In this document: positions 36,156-47,603 of the stretch, one piece after another | How positions within the stretch are numbered: the first letter of the stretch is position 1 | How the letters are laid out: each line of letters opens with the position of its first letter | From: Pantoea sp. Ap-967 | Lineage (GTDB): Bacteria > Pseudomonadota > Gammaproteobacteria > Pseudomonadales > Pseudomonadaceae | Direction of reading: 5' to 3' | Length of the DNA stretch: 64,000 bases | Assembly (NCBI RefSeq): GCF_011752565.1 | Contig: NZ_VWXK01000011.1 | Location: forward strand, 124,001-188,000 | The notes under the pieces: generated by a model | Databases searched by the model: none | Told to the model about the DNA's origin: nothing | What the model saw: the letters and a program-made list of their open reading frames with translations, nothing else | Translations under genes and position numbers: made by a program

Positions 36156-37094
36156 ATGAATTGCGCCGAACCCCTTGAATCCCGTTTGCCCAGGGCGCTA
36201 CCGGGCAACGCCTGCTTCGCCATCGTCGCCCCGGCAGGCCCGGCGCGGCTGGATGTGCAGAGGGCCAGCCAGTGGTTCAGCGAACGGGGCTACCGCTGCC
36301 AGGTGTACCCGGGCGCGCAGCAGGCCGATGGCTACCTGGCAGGGAGCGATGAACAGCGGCTGCAGGACCTGCATGCCGCCTTTGCCGATCCCGCTGTCGA
36401 CGCGATCCTGTGCATGCGTGGGGGCTATGGCAGCATGCGCCTGCTGGATCGCCTCGACTTCGACCTGATCCGCCGCCACCCCAAGCCGCTGATCGGCTAC
36501 AGCGACATCACCGCGTTGCACATGGCGCTGTACCGGCATGCCGGGTTGATTACCTTCCACGGCGCGATGCTCAACGCCGACCTGTTGGGCGGCAAGCTGC
36601 AGCCCACCGAGGCATCGTTGCTGGCGCAACTGGGCGGGCAGGTGGGGGCGGGTGATGCCATCGCCCACCCTGGCGAGTTCGCCCTGCAGTGCGTGGTGCC
36701 TGGAGTGGCCAGCGGGCGTTTGCTGGGGGGGAACCTGTCGATGCTGGGGGCGACCATGGGTACCTTGGCGGAAATCGACACCCAGGGGTGCATCCTGTTC
36801 ATCGAGGACGTCAACGAGCCGCTGTACCGGGTGGACCGGTTGCTGACCCAGCTGCGCCTGGCGGGCAAGCTGCAAGGGGTGAAGGGTGTGCTGGTGGGGG
36901 ATTTCGCCGGGATTACCGTTGCGGCGCTGACGCCGTTGCTGGAGCAGACCTTTGCGCCGTTGGGGGTGCCGGTGCTGGCCGGGTGGCGCAGTGGGCATTG
37001 TGATCCGAATGTGTGTTTGCCGCTGGGGGCGGTGGTTCGGCTTGATAGTCGGGCGCAGACATTGGTTTTGGAGCAGGGTTTGTTCAAGGGTTGA
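36156..37094 (+). CDS. ldcA: LD-carboxypeptidase (muropeptide recycling)
   Basis: This 312-residue cytoplasmic S66 peptidase removes the terminal D-alanine from imported tetrapeptides so that Mpl can reuse the tripeptide. It shows CMRGGYGSMRLLDRLDFDLI and the nucleophile motif GYSDITALH, the glutamate block FIEDVNEPLYRVDRLL and the histidine in GHCDPNVCLPLG. AAGGAG lies seven bases before ATG 36156. Its partner mpl is also in this window. Confidence 0.94.
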   Translation: MNCAEPLESRLPRALPGNACFAIVAPAGPARLDVQRASQWFSERGYRCQVYPGAQQADGYLAGSDEQRLQDLHAAFADPAVDAILCMRGGYGSMRLLDRLDFDLIRRHPKPLIGYSDITALHMALYRHAGLITFHGAMLNADLLGGKLQPTEASLLAQLGGQVGAGDAIAHPGEFALQCVVPGVASGRLLGGNLSMLGATMGTLAEIDTQGCILFIEDVNEPLYRVDRLLTQLRLAGKLQGVKGVLVGDFAGITVAALTPLLEQTFAPLGVPVLAGWRSGHCDPNVCLPLGAVVRLDSRAQTLVLEQGLFKG

Positions 37095-37102
37095 GGCAGC
37101 TG

Positions 37103-37214
37103 GGGCTGCTTTGCAGCCCATCGCGACTTGGCAGTCGCTCCTACCGGGGGGGAATCGCGTTCATTCCTCCTGTAGGAGCGACTGCCAAGTCGCGATGGGC
37201 CGCAGAGCGGCCCC
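37103..37214. repeat. REP pair, core type GCGACT-TGGCAGTCGC
   Basis: Two inverted copies carry the common GCTCCTAC shoulder but a core (CGACTTGGCAGTCG) different from the other REPs in this window. Outer palindromes GGGGCTGC / GCGGCCCC extend each arm. They lie between convergent genes. Confidence 0.85.
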
Positions 37215-37221
37215 AGGGTTA

Positions 37222-38538
37222 TCAGCGAGCCCGCAAGCTCTCAAGCAATTTGTGGGTCGGATACCCATCCGCCGGCCACCCCAGCCCCTGCTGGGCATTG
37301 CGAATCGCCTTGCGGGTATTGGCCCCGATAATGCCATCGGCATTGCCCGCGTCATGCCCGCTGGCATTGAGCAAATTCTGCAGCTCCATGCGCTCGCTGC
37401 GGCTTAGCGGTAAATCTTCCTTCGGCCAGCTCCCGGCGATGAAGCCCCACCCCGAGAATCGATCGCCCAGCAAGCTCACCGCCAGGGCATAGGACGACGA
37501 ATTGTTGTACTTGAGGATCGCGCGGAAGTTGTCCAGCACCAGGAACGCAGGGCCCCGGGCGCCTGCCGGCAACAGCAGGGCCGCCGACAGCTGGTTGCTG
37601 CCTGCTGGCAACTGGGTGCCCGCCGGCAGCTTCACGCCCAACTGCAGCCACTCGCTCACCGGCTTGCGCAGCGAGCCATCGGCCAGCCAGTAATCGAAGC
37701 CAGCCGGCACCTGCACCTCGAAGCCCCAGGGTTGGCCATGCTTCCAGCCCGAGCTTTGCAGGTAGTGCGCGGTCGAGGCCAGGGCGTCTGGCGTGCTGTT
37801 CCAGATGTCGCGGCGGCCGTCACCGTCGAAGTCCACCGCGTGGGTGTTGTAGGTGGTGGGAATGAACTGAGTCTGGCCCATCGCACCGGCCCAGGAGCCA
37901 CGCATGGCCTCGGGCTGGATATCGCCGTGCTGAATGATCTGCAGGGCGGCGATCAGTTGGTCCTGGGCGAATTGCGGGCGGCGGCCTTCGTAGGCCAGGG
38001 TCGCCAGTGAGCGAATCACCGACTTGTTGCCCTGGAACTGGCCGAAGTTGCTCTCCATGCCCCACACCGCGACCAAGGCCTGGCGGTCGACGCCATAGCG
38101 CTGCTCGATGCGGGTCAGCAGTTCAGCATTCTGCTCCAGCAATTTCTTGCCGTTGCGCACGCGCAGGGGCGAGAGGGCGCCGTCCAGGTATTCCCACACC
38201 GGGCGGGTGAATTCTGGCTGGCTGCGGTCGGCCTTGATCACGTCCAGGTCCGGGGTCACGCCCAGGAACGCGCGGTCGAAGGTGCTCGGGGTAATGCCGG
38301 CCTGCAGCGCCAGCTGGCGGAAGTTGGCCTGCCATTGGGCGAAGGTTTGCAGGGGCTGGATGTCAGTGCTGACGTCGGGCGTGGCGCTGGGCAGGGTCAC
38401 GACCGGGGCGGGCTGGGCAGGGGCCAGCGGCAGGGCGTCGGCGGCGGTGGGTTTCTCCGCGCAGGCGACGAGCAGGATGAAGCTGGAGGCCGCGAGCAAC
38501 TGGCGGGAATTCCAACGGGGGAGAAGACTCAAGAGCAT
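37222..38538 (-). CDS. Lytic murein transglycosylase with C-terminal peptidoglycan-binding domain
   Basis: This 438-residue GH103-type lipoprotein (lipobox LLVAC, Cys26) has the catalytic E162 in GMESNFGQFQGN, the SWAGAMGQTQFIPTTYNTHAVD block and an EF-hand-like FDGDGRRDIW. A C-terminal peptidoglycan-binding domain (about 370-438, ending WPADGYPTHKLLESLRAR) distinguishes it from MltB. It is a second MltB-family enzyme of this window, related to the soluble or membrane Slt/Mlt paralogues of P. aeruginosa. Confidence 0.92.
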   Translation of the reverse strand: MLLSLLPRWNSRQLLAASSFILLVACAEKPTAADALPLAPAQPAPVVTLPSATPDVSTDIQPLQTFAQWQANFRQLALQAGITPSTFDRAFLGVTPDLDVIKADRSQPEFTRPVWEYLDGALSPLRVRNGKKLLEQNAELLTRIEQRYGVDRQALVAVWGMESNFGQFQGNKSVIRSLATLAYEGRRPQFAQDQLIAALQIIQHGDIQPEAMRGSWAGAMGQTQFIPTTYNTHAVDFDGDGRRDIWNSTPDALASTAHYLQSSGWKHGQPWGFEVQVPAGFDYWLADGSLRKPVSEWLQLGVKLPAGTQLPAGSNQLSAALLLPAGARGPAFLVLDNFRAILKYNNSSSYALAVSLLGDRFSGWGFIAGSWPKEDLPLSRSERMELQNLLNASGHDAGNADGIIGANTRKAIRNAQQGLGWPADGYPTHKLLESLRAR

Positions 38539-38598
38539 GCACAGATCCAGAATTGCAGGTCAGATGCCGACCATACCACGCCTGCGCTTGCGATGCTT

Positions 38599-38763
38599 TC
38601 ATGCCGCCAAAAAGTAAGAAGCCTCCCAATCTCTCGATTGGAAGGCTTCGCGGCGGTAGCTGCCTTTGCCCTTGCTTGGTTGTTCCTGGCGGCAGCGGAA
38701 CAGCGGTTGGGCGATGATTGACTTGGCCTTGTTGGGGCCGTGCTTTTTCGGCTTTTTGCTCAT
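38599..38763 (-). CDS. arfA: Alternative ribosome-rescue factor ArfA
   Basis: This 54-residue basic protein reads MSKKPKKHGPNKAKSIIAQP at the N terminus, followed by LFRCRQEQPSKGKGSYRR, the ArfA signature. It rescues ribosomes stalled on nonstop mRNA by recruiting release factor 2 when trans-translation fails. Near the 3' end, codons for EAFQSRDWEASY form a perfect hairpin followed by a T run, so most mRNA should end before the stop codon. Such nonstop ArfA is tagged and destroyed while tmRNA works, and active truncated ArfA accumulates only when tmRNA fails. It is a single gene between two leftward units. Confidence 0.93.
   Translation of the reverse strand: MSKKPKKHGPNKAKSIIAQPLFRCRQEQPSKGKGSYRREAFQSRDWEASYFLAA
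38610..38649 (-). terminator. Terminator hairpin inside the arfA coding sequence
   Basis: A 14-bp stem with one G-U wobble (38618-38631 with 38636-38649, four-base loop) is followed on the minus strand by TTACTTTTT, all upstream of the stop codon. This is the expected device that makes arfA mRNA nonstop. Confidence 0.85.
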
Positions 38764-38856
38764 GGCGGCGTTCCCGATTGGGGTGGATTTCGCGGCGCAC
38801 TTTAGGCCTTGGGGGAGGGTAGGGCCAATTGATTGTGTTTATGAGCAGGAGCCCCG

Positions 38857-39894
38857 TTATTCCGGGGGCAACACCAGCCGTTGCCCGGCCATCAACAGCG
38901 CCAGGCGCGACAACCCGGTCCAGGGCGACCCTTCGGCCTGCCCCTTGATCTGCGCATCGATTCGCTGGGCATCCTGCAGCAACTGCGCCCAGCGCTGCGC
39001 CGAAAGGCGCTGCAACGCCTTGCTGACCAGTGGCCGACGCTTGTCCCACACTGGCGGGCGGGCTTGGCTGAAGGCTTTGTCCAGCGGCACGCCCTGGGCA
39101 AACTGCTGGGCAAGCCCTGCCAGCAAGCGCAACTCGCGGGCCAGCGCCCAGAGAATCACCGGCGGCTCCACACCCTCGCCACGCAAGCCTTCAAGCATGC
39201 GCAGGGCATGCGCGGCCTCGCCATTGAGAATGGCATCGACCAGCCCGAACACATCGAAGCGGGCACTGTCGGCCACTGCCGACTGCACCGTTTCCACGGT
39301 GATCTGGTTGCCTTCGGCAAGCAGCTTGAGCTTTTCGATTTCCTGGGCGGCAGCCAGCAGGTTGCCCTCGACCCGTGCGGCGATCAGGTCGACCGCATCG
39401 CGCTGGGCCGAGAGGCCAGCCTGGGACAGGCGCTGGTTGATCCATTGCGGCAGCTGCTGGGCATCCACCGGCCAGATCTGGATGAACTGGCAATGGGCAC
39501 CTTCGATCAGCGCCTTGCCCCACTTGGTTTTTTGCGCACTGCCATCGAGTTTGGGCAGGCTGACCAGCAACAGGGTGTCTTCGGCGGGGTTGGCGCAGTA
39601 TTCCATCAAGGCCGCAGCGCCCTTGTCGCCGGGCTTGCCCGACGGCAGGCGCAGTTCCAGCAAGCGCCGCTGGGCGAACAGCGACAGGCTGGCCCCGGCC
39701 TGGAGCAGGGTGCCCCAGTCGAAGTTGGCGTCGGCGCTGAACACCTGGCGTTCATCGAAGCCCTGCTGGCGTGCCGCGTTGCGAATGGCGTCGGCGGCTT
39801 CCTGGCACAGCAGCGGGTCGTCGCCGCTGACCACGTAGACCGGTGCCAGGGCGCCTTGCAGGTGTTTGTTGAGTTGGGCGGGAGCGAGCTTCAT
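38857..39894 (-). CDS. holA: DNA polymerase III subunit delta
   Basis: This 345-residue clamp-loader subunit opens the sliding clamp. It shows the family start MKLAPAQLNKHLQGALAPVYVVSGDDPLL, KWGKALIEGAHCQFIQIWPV in the middle and a C-terminal helical bundle. It is the third gene of leuS-lptE-holA, the standard arrangement. The gap to lptE is 36 bases. Confidence 0.96.
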   Translation of the reverse strand: MKLAPAQLNKHLQGALAPVYVVSGDDPLLCQEAADAIRNAARQQGFDERQVFSADANFDWGTLLQAGASLSLFAQRRLLELRLPSGKPGDKGAAALMEYCANPAEDTLLLVSLPKLDGSAQKTKWGKALIEGAHCQFIQIWPVDAQQLPQWINQRLSQAGLSAQRDAVDLIAARVEGNLLAAAQEIEKLKLLAEGNQITVETVQSAVADSARFDVFGLVDAILNGEAAHALRMLEGLRGEGVEPPVILWALARELRLLAGLAQQFAQGVPLDKAFSQARPPVWDKRRPLVSKALQRLSAQRWAQLLQDAQRIDAQIKGQAEGSPWTGLSRLALLMAGQRLVLPPE

Positions 39895-39930
39895 GGGAGC
39901 AGGCGGGGCACCGAAGTGCCCCGCACGGGC

Positions 39931-40536
39931 TTACTTGCCCGGGATTTCCAGTGGCGACTGCTGCGGCGTTTCTGCCTGCTGGCGGCGCGCGGCCTCCAGG
40001 GCATCCGCTTCGGCCTTGGCGCGGGCGTCGGCCTTGACCTGCAGCTCGTCCAGTTTTGCCGGGGTGAGGATTTGCAGGCGCGATACCATCATCTGCACCA
40101 GGTCACGGCGCATTTCCTCGCGGGTGCGGCTGGCGTCCTGGTCGGAACCGGTGATGTTCGAACCGTCACGCACGTAGACCTTGCGCACTTCCACCTTGTC
40201 GCTCAGCAGTTCCAGCTGGTTCTGGCCTTGGATGCTGTAGTTCAGGGTGGTGAACAGCTCGTACTCGGCGGCGCGGTTGCCACCGGTGTAGCTGGCCGAA
40301 CGCTCGGTTTCCTGTTCGTTGGTCAGCACCAGATGGTAAGGCGCGCCGGTGTGCACGTTGACACCGCTGTGCTCCAGGGCCTGACGCAGCTGCTTCACGG
40401 TCTGGCCGTAGGCGTTGCGCGCGCTGACGTCCATTTCCTTGACGCTCATCTCGTTGGTGCCGGTGCCGCGCAGCTGGAAACCGCAGGCGCTGAGCATCAC
40501 GGCCAGGCCCATTACCAGCAGATTGCGTTTGATCAT
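39931..40536 (-). CDS. lptE: LPS-assembly lipoprotein LptE
   Basis: This 201-residue outer-membrane lipoprotein plugs the LptD barrel and helps deliver LPS to the surface. The lipobox is MLSACGF, followed by QLRGTG, the family start after the lipidated cysteine. The C-terminal tail is rich in A, E and Q (KADARAKAEADALEAARRQQ), a coiled-coil-like extension common in Pseudomonas. AAGGGAG precedes ATG 40536. Confidence 0.96.
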   Translation of the reverse strand: MIKRNLLVMGLAVMLSACGFQLRGTGTNEMSVKEMDVSARNAYGQTVKQLRQALEHSGVNVHTGAPYHLVLTNEQETERSASYTGGNRAAEYELFTTLNYSIQGQNQLELLSDKVEVRKVYVRDGSNITGSDQDASRTREEMRRDLVQMMVSRLQILTPAKLDELQVKADARAKAEADALEAARRQQAETPQQSPLEIPGK

Positions 40537-40562
40537 GTTGTTGCTCCCTTGTGGGCCGATTA

Positions 40563-40591
40563 CGCCCGCCCGCATTGCCTGCGGGCGGGCG
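40563..40591 (-). other. Strong hairpin between leuS and lptE
   Basis: A 12-bp perfect stem CGCCCGCCCGCA / TGCGGGCGGGCG with a five-base loop lies between the leuS stop and the lptE start. It has no T run, so it is more likely an mRNA-processing or 3'-end-protecting element than an efficient terminator. Confidence 0.55.
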
Positions 40592-40597
40592 CTGCCA

Positions 40598-43372
<2,775 letters not shown>

Positions 43373-43433
43373 TCAAGCAACGCTAAGCTCAGGTGTGGGG
43401 GGAGATATTCTTTATCTTCAATGAGGTGAACGG

Positions 43434-43748
43434 ATGGGAGAGACGCAGCTACCCGCAATCAAACCGGAGCTTTACGAACGCCTGATCGACCGACTTGGCC
43501 TGGCACTGGAAGTTGCCCGGACCTCGGTGCGATTGCGCGACGAGATGCCAGCCGAGCTGGAGTTGCGTGGCCTGAGCCACGCAGAGTTCGAAGTGATCAA
43601 GGCTTACCTGGAATCGCTCCCGGAACGCCGCAATGCCTGTGCCGGTACATACCCACAAGCGGAACCGACATCGGCCAAGATCATCTGGCTCAAGGACAAG
43701 AGACGCCCCGCCAGTTCGGCGAGATCCAGGACGCTGCCGCATCGTTAG
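43434..43748 (+). CDS. Small hypothetical protein, unknown function
   Basis: This 104-residue protein has no recognised domain. Residues 10-75 are predicted helical and acidic (ELYERLIDRLGLALEVARTS, then EMPAELELRGLSHAEFEVIK), while the tail is basic and disordered (KDKRRPASSARSRTLPHR). GAGGTG lies five bases before the ATG. It is divergent from leuS. Its mixed helical body and basic tail would suit an RNA- or protein-binding adaptor, but that is guesswork. Confidence 0.7.
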   Translation: MGETQLPAIKPELYERLIDRLGLALEVARTSVRLRDEMPAELELRGLSHAEFEVIKAYLESLPERRNACAGTYPQAEPTSAKIIWLKDKRRPASSARSRTLPHR

Positions 43749-43882
43749 CCGTTCAGGCCGCCAGGCGCAGGCCATCGCGCGCCGGTATCCACTTAGACAC
43801 TTCTCATGATCGACGTCGGCCGAACCCTTGTTGGCCGGCGTCGATCCACATAGGCTGCTGGCCATCCATGGAGGTGTGGCCG

Positions 43883-44644
43883 ATGCCGATTCGATTTTTC
43901 CTCAAGCAATGGTTGATGCCGCCCGGCATGCTGTTCGTGCTGCTGCTCGCGGCCTGGTGGCTGCGTGCCCGGCGCCCGGCGCTGGCGCGCCTGTGTTTTG
44001 TGCTGGGGCTGGGGGGGCTGTGGTTGATGAGCTTGCCCCTGGTGGTGCAGCAGGTGGCCCGGGCGCTGGAAAGCGAACCTGCGCTGGCGCCTGCGCAGTG
44101 GGCGGGCCTTGCCAGCCGGGCGGATGCCATCGTGGTGCTGGGGGCCGGGCGTGAGCGCGGTGACCCGGCCTGGGACGGGGCGGACCAGCCCTCGGCCCTG
44201 GCACTGGAGCGCATGCGCTATGCCGCGCAGTTGGCCAAGGCGTCGGGCTTGCCGGTGCTGACCAGTGGTGGCCTGCACTACGGCACGCCGCCAAGCGAGG
44301 CGCAGTTGATGGCCCAGCGCCTGCAGGACGACTTTGGCGTGGCGGTGCGCTGGCAGGAAGGTGCTAGCCGCACCACCTGGGAGAATGCCCAGATGAGCGC
44401 CCAGGTGCTGCAGCCGCTGGGCATTCGCCGGGTGGTGGTGGTGACCCAGGCCTGGCACATGCCGCGTTCGCGCTGGAGCTTCGAGCAGGCCGGGTTCGAG
44501 GTGGTGCCGGCGCCGGTGGGGTTCCTTGGGCGCGACCATGCCAGGTCGTTTGGTGGGTTGCTGCCGGAGAGCCGTGCCCTGTGGCAAAGCGGGCAGCTAA
44601 TCAATGAGCTGGTGGGGTTGGTGGGGTATCGGGTGTTTTATTGA
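43883..44644 (+). CDS. YdcF/ElyC-like DUF218 membrane protein
   Basis: This 253-residue protein has two N-terminal membrane segments (about residues 10-55) and a DUF218 domain with DAIVVLGAGRERG, LPVLTSGG, EGASRTTWENAQMSAQVL and VVVVTQAWHMPRSRWSFEQ. The family includes ElyC and SanA, tied to envelope integrity and peptidoglycan precursor lipid handling in E. coli. GAGGTG six bases upstream supports ATG 43883 over the earlier ATG at 43868. It converges with lnt. Confidence 0.9.
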   Translation: MPIRFFLKQWLMPPGMLFVLLLAAWWLRARRPALARLCFVLGLGGLWLMSLPLVVQQVARALESEPALAPAQWAGLASRADAIVVLGAGRERGDPAWDGADQPSALALERMRYAAQLAKASGLPVLTSGGLHYGTPPSEAQLMAQRLQDDFGVAVRWQEGASRTTWENAQMSAQVLQPLGIRRVVVVTQAWHMPRSRWSFEQAGFEVVPAPVGFLGRDHARSFGGLLPESRALWQSGQLINELVGLVGYRVFY

Positions 44645-44647
44645 GCC

Positions 44648-44730
44648 TGTGCCGGCGTCTTCGCGGGGCAAGCCCGCTCCTACAGGGCGATCCGTGTAGG
44701 AGCGGGCTTGCCCCGCGAAGACGCCGGCAC
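44648..44730. repeat. REP pair, core type GCGGGG-CAAGCCCGC
   Basis: Two nearly perfect inverted copies, each with GCTCCTACA shoulder and the outer GTGCCGGCGTCTTCG arm, separate the convergent DUF218 and lnt genes. They probably serve as a two-way 3' end. Confidence 0.92.
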
Positions 44731-44738
44731 AGCAAACC

Positions 44739-46256
44739 TCAAACGGTCTTGGCGATACGCCCCGCCAGCAACGCCCAACCCAGCAGCAACACACAAAGAA
44801 TCGCCAGCGGCCAAGACCGCCACTGCAGGTAAGGCGTCAACTGCTGCATCGGCACCACTTCGCCATACAGCACCGCCCGCTGGAACTGCGGCACTTGGGC
44901 GGTAATCTTGCCGAACGGGTCGATCAACGCCGTCACGCCATTGTTGGTGGCACGGATCATCCAGCGGCCGGCCTCCAGCGCGCGCATCTGCGCCATCTGC
45001 AGGTGCTGCAGCGGGCCGATCGAGGTGCCGAACCAGGTGTCGTTGCTGATGGTCAGCAGCAGGTCGCTGCGCGCCGCCAGGCTCGCGGCGAACTCCGGGT
45101 AGACCACTTCATAGCAGATGAACGGTGCCACCTGGTAACCCTTGGCCTGCAGCAAGGGCTGGTCCTCCGGGCCGCGGGCGAAGTCCGACATCGGCAGGTT
45201 GAAGAACTCGATCAGGCCACGCAGCATGTCCTGCAGCGGCACATATTCGCCGAACGGCACCAGTTTCTGCTTGAGGTAGGTGCCATCGCCTTCGCCGGCC
45301 ACGGTGACCCCGTTGAAGTAGCGGCGCTGGCGGTGCACGATTTCACGCACCGGCACACCGGTAATCAGGGCCGAATGGCGGTCGGCGGCAAAGCGGCCCA
45401 TCACGTCGATGTAGCCCTGGGCCTGGTCCTTGAGCACCGGCACCGCGGTTTCCGGCCACACCAGCAGGTCGACCGGTTTGGAGCTGAAGCTCATGTCGCG
45501 GTACAGCGCCAGTTGCGCATCGACGTGCGCCGGGTCCCATTTCACTTCCTGCTCGACGTTGCCCTGCAGGGCCGCCACCTTGAGCGGGTCGCCGGCAGGC
45601 TTGGTCCAGGCGTGGCCCTTGAGCGCAAGGCCCAGGGCCCAGGGCGCCAGCAGCAGCACCACGCCCACGGCCAGGAACGACGGGCGTGCGCGCAAGCGGT
45701 GCAGGTTGCACAGCAGGGCGGCAGTCAATGCCAGTACGAACGACACCAGCCACACGCCACCCAGCGGGGCAAGGCCCGCCAGCGGGCCATCGAGCTGGCT
45801 GTAGCCGGCATAGAGCCAAGGGAAACCGGTCAGGAACCAGCCGCGGAAGGCTTCTTGCAGCAGCCACAGGGCCGCGAAGCACAGGGCATCGGCCAAAGGC
45901 GCCTCGTTGCGCCGCAGCCAGCGCGCCCACAGCCAGGTGGGCAAGGCGAAGAACCAGGCCAGGGCAGCGAAGAACGCCAGCAGCAGGCCAATCGCCAGTG
46001 CCGGCGAGGCGCCGCCGTAGGTGTTCATGCTGACGTAGATCCACCAGGTGCCGGCACCGTACAGGCCGAAGCCGAACCACCAGCCACGCCACATGGCCTG
46101 GCGCGGGCTGAGCTCGCGCAGGCCAAGGTAAAGCATGGCGATGGACAGCAGCGCCAGCGGCCAGATGTCGAACGGCGCCAGGGCCAGGAGGGTCGATGCG
46201 CCGGCCGCCAGGGCCAGCAGGTTACCGGGCCAGCCGGGGCGGGTGATCCAACGCAT
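44739..46256 (-). CDS. lnt: Apolipoprotein N-acyltransferase
   Basis: This 505-residue inner-membrane enzyme adds the third acyl chain to lipoproteins. Five or more N-terminal membrane segments are followed by a nitrilase-like domain with the triad: glutamate in LLVWPETAVP, lysine in YLKQKLVPFGEYVPL and cysteine in FICYEVVYPE. It completes maturation of the many lipoproteins of this window, such as RlpA and LptE. It lies eight bases after corC. Confidence 0.97.
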   Translation of the reverse strand: MRWITRPGWPGNLLALAAGASTLLALAPFDIWPLALLSIAMLYLGLRELSPRQAMWRGWWFGFGLYGAGTWWIYVSMNTYGGASPALAIGLLLAFFAALAWFFALPTWLWARWLRRNEAPLADALCFAALWLLQEAFRGWFLTGFPWLYAGYSQLDGPLAGLAPLGGVWLVSFVLALTAALLCNLHRLRARPSFLAVGVVLLLAPWALGLALKGHAWTKPAGDPLKVAALQGNVEQEVKWDPAHVDAQLALYRDMSFSSKPVDLLVWPETAVPVLKDQAQGYIDVMGRFAADRHSALITGVPVREIVHRQRRYFNGVTVAGEGDGTYLKQKLVPFGEYVPLQDMLRGLIEFFNLPMSDFARGPEDQPLLQAKGYQVAPFICYEVVYPEFAASLAARSDLLLTISNDTWFGTSIGPLQHLQMAQMRALEAGRWMIRATNNGVTALIDPFGKITAQVPQFQRAVLYGEVVPMQQLTPYLQWRSWPLAILCVLLLGWALLAGRIAKTV

Positions 46257-46264
46257 GTTTGTCC

Positions 46265-47104
46265 TTAGCGGGTGATCGGGGTCAGGCGCAGCAAGTGTAT
46301 CCGCCGGCTGTCGGCGTTGAGAATACGGAACTTGTAGGCGCCGATCTCGGTGGTTTCGTTGCGCTTGGGCAAGTGGCCGAAGGCACTCATCACCAGGCCC
46401 CCCACCGTGTCGAATTCATCGTCCGAGAAGGTGCTGTCGAAGAATTCGTTGAAGTTGTCGATCGGGGTGAGCGCCTTGACCAGGAAGTCGCCGCTGGGCA
46501 GGGGCTTGATGTAGCTGTCTTCCTCGACGTCGTGCTCGTCCTCGATGTCGCCGACGATCTGCTCCAGCACGTCCTCGATGGTGACCAGGCCCGCCACACC
46601 GCCGTATTCGTCGATGACGATGGCCATGTGGTTGTGGTTGGCGCGGAACTCGCGCAGCAGCACATTGAGGCGCTTGGACTCCGGCACGAAGGTGGCCGGG
46701 CGCAGCAGGTCCTTGATGTTGAAGCTGTCGCCGTTTTCCTTGAGGATCAGCGGCAGCAGGTCCTTGGCCAGCAGGATCCCGAGCACATCGTCATGGCTTT
46801 CGCCGATCACCGGGTAGCGCGAGTGCGCGGCATCGATCACCGCTGGCAGGAACTCGCGCGGCGATTGGGTCGCCTTGATGCTGATCATTTGCGAGCGCGG
46901 CACCATGATGTCGCGCACCTGCAGGTCGGCGACCTGGATGGCGCCTTCGACAATGGTCAGCGCTTCGCTGTCGAGCAGCTTGTTCTGATGGGCTTCGCGC
47001 AGCAGCTCAAGGAGCTCCTGGCGGTTTTTCGGCTCATGGGCAAAAGCCTGGGTCAGTTTACCCAGCCAGGACTTCTGCCCGTTGCTCGATCGATCTTCGC
47101 TCAT
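46265..47104 (-). CDS. corC: CorC/HlyC-family CBS protein
   Basis: This 279-residue cytoplasmic protein has paired CBS domains (IMVPRSQMISIKATQSPREF and LLRPATFVPESKRLNVLLRE) and a C-terminal CorC_HlyC domain. It is linked by family to magnesium and cobalt resistance or efflux. The start at 47104 gives the usual length and MSEDRSSNGQ opening. It stands between ybeY and lnt as in other gamma-proteobacteria. Confidence 0.95.
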   Translation of the reverse strand: MSEDRSSNGQKSWLGKLTQAFAHEPKNRQELLELLREAHQNKLLDSEALTIVEGAIQVADLQVRDIMVPRSQMISIKATQSPREFLPAVIDAAHSRYPVIGESHDDVLGILLAKDLLPLILKENGDSFNIKDLLRPATFVPESKRLNVLLREFRANHNHMAIVIDEYGGVAGLVTIEDVLEQIVGDIEDEHDVEEDSYIKPLPSGDFLVKALTPIDNFNEFFDSTFSDDEFDTVGGLVMSAFGHLPKRNETTEIGAYKFRILNADSRRIHLLRLTPITR

Positions 47105-47129
47105 GGCGGTTCTCGTGATCCTTGGTGTA

Positions 47130-47603
47130 TCAGTGTGTGATTGTGTCGGTTTCATCGTCGGCATACGGGTCGGGGTGACCCAGTTCTGCCAGCAATTCCC
47201 GTTCCAGCGCTTCCATTTCTTCGGCCTCATCGTCGTCGATGTGGTCGTAGCCCAGCAGGTGCAGGCAACCGTGGATAACCAGGTGCGCCCAGTGCGCTTC
47301 CAGCGCCTTGCCCTGTTCTGCGGCTTCACGCTCGACCACGGCAACGCAGATCACCAGGTCGCCGAGCAGGGGGATGTCCAGCAGTTCGTCGGGCACTTCG
47401 GCCGGGAAGGACAACACGTTGGTCGCGTAGTCCTTGTGCCGGTAGGTGTGGTTCAGCTCGCGGCCTTCGGCTTCGTCGACCAGGCGGATGGTCATTTCCG
47501 AGTCGGCCGTGCGCTGGCGCAAGGCCAGCTCGCACCAGCGGCGGAAGGCGGCGTCATCCGGGGCGGCGGCGTCCGTGGCCCGTTGCAGGTCAAGTTCAAG
47601 CAT
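47130..47603 (-). CDS. ybeY: Endoribonuclease / rRNA maturation factor YbeY
   Basis: This 157-residue zinc enzyme is needed for 16S rRNA 3' maturation and ribosome quality control. The metal motif [15 protein letters not shown] has the three histidines of the family, and [18 protein letters not shown] is conserved. It starts inside the end of ybeZ with an eight-base overlap, which decides the ATG at 47603. Confidence 0.97.
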   Translation of the reverse strand: MLELDLQRATDAAAPDDAAFRRWCELALRQRTADSEMTIRLVDEAEGRELNHTYRHKDYATNVLSFPAEVPDELLDIPLLGDLVICVAVVEREAAEQGKALEAHWAHLVIHGCLHLLGYDHIDDDEAEEMEALERELLAELGHPDPYADDETDTITH

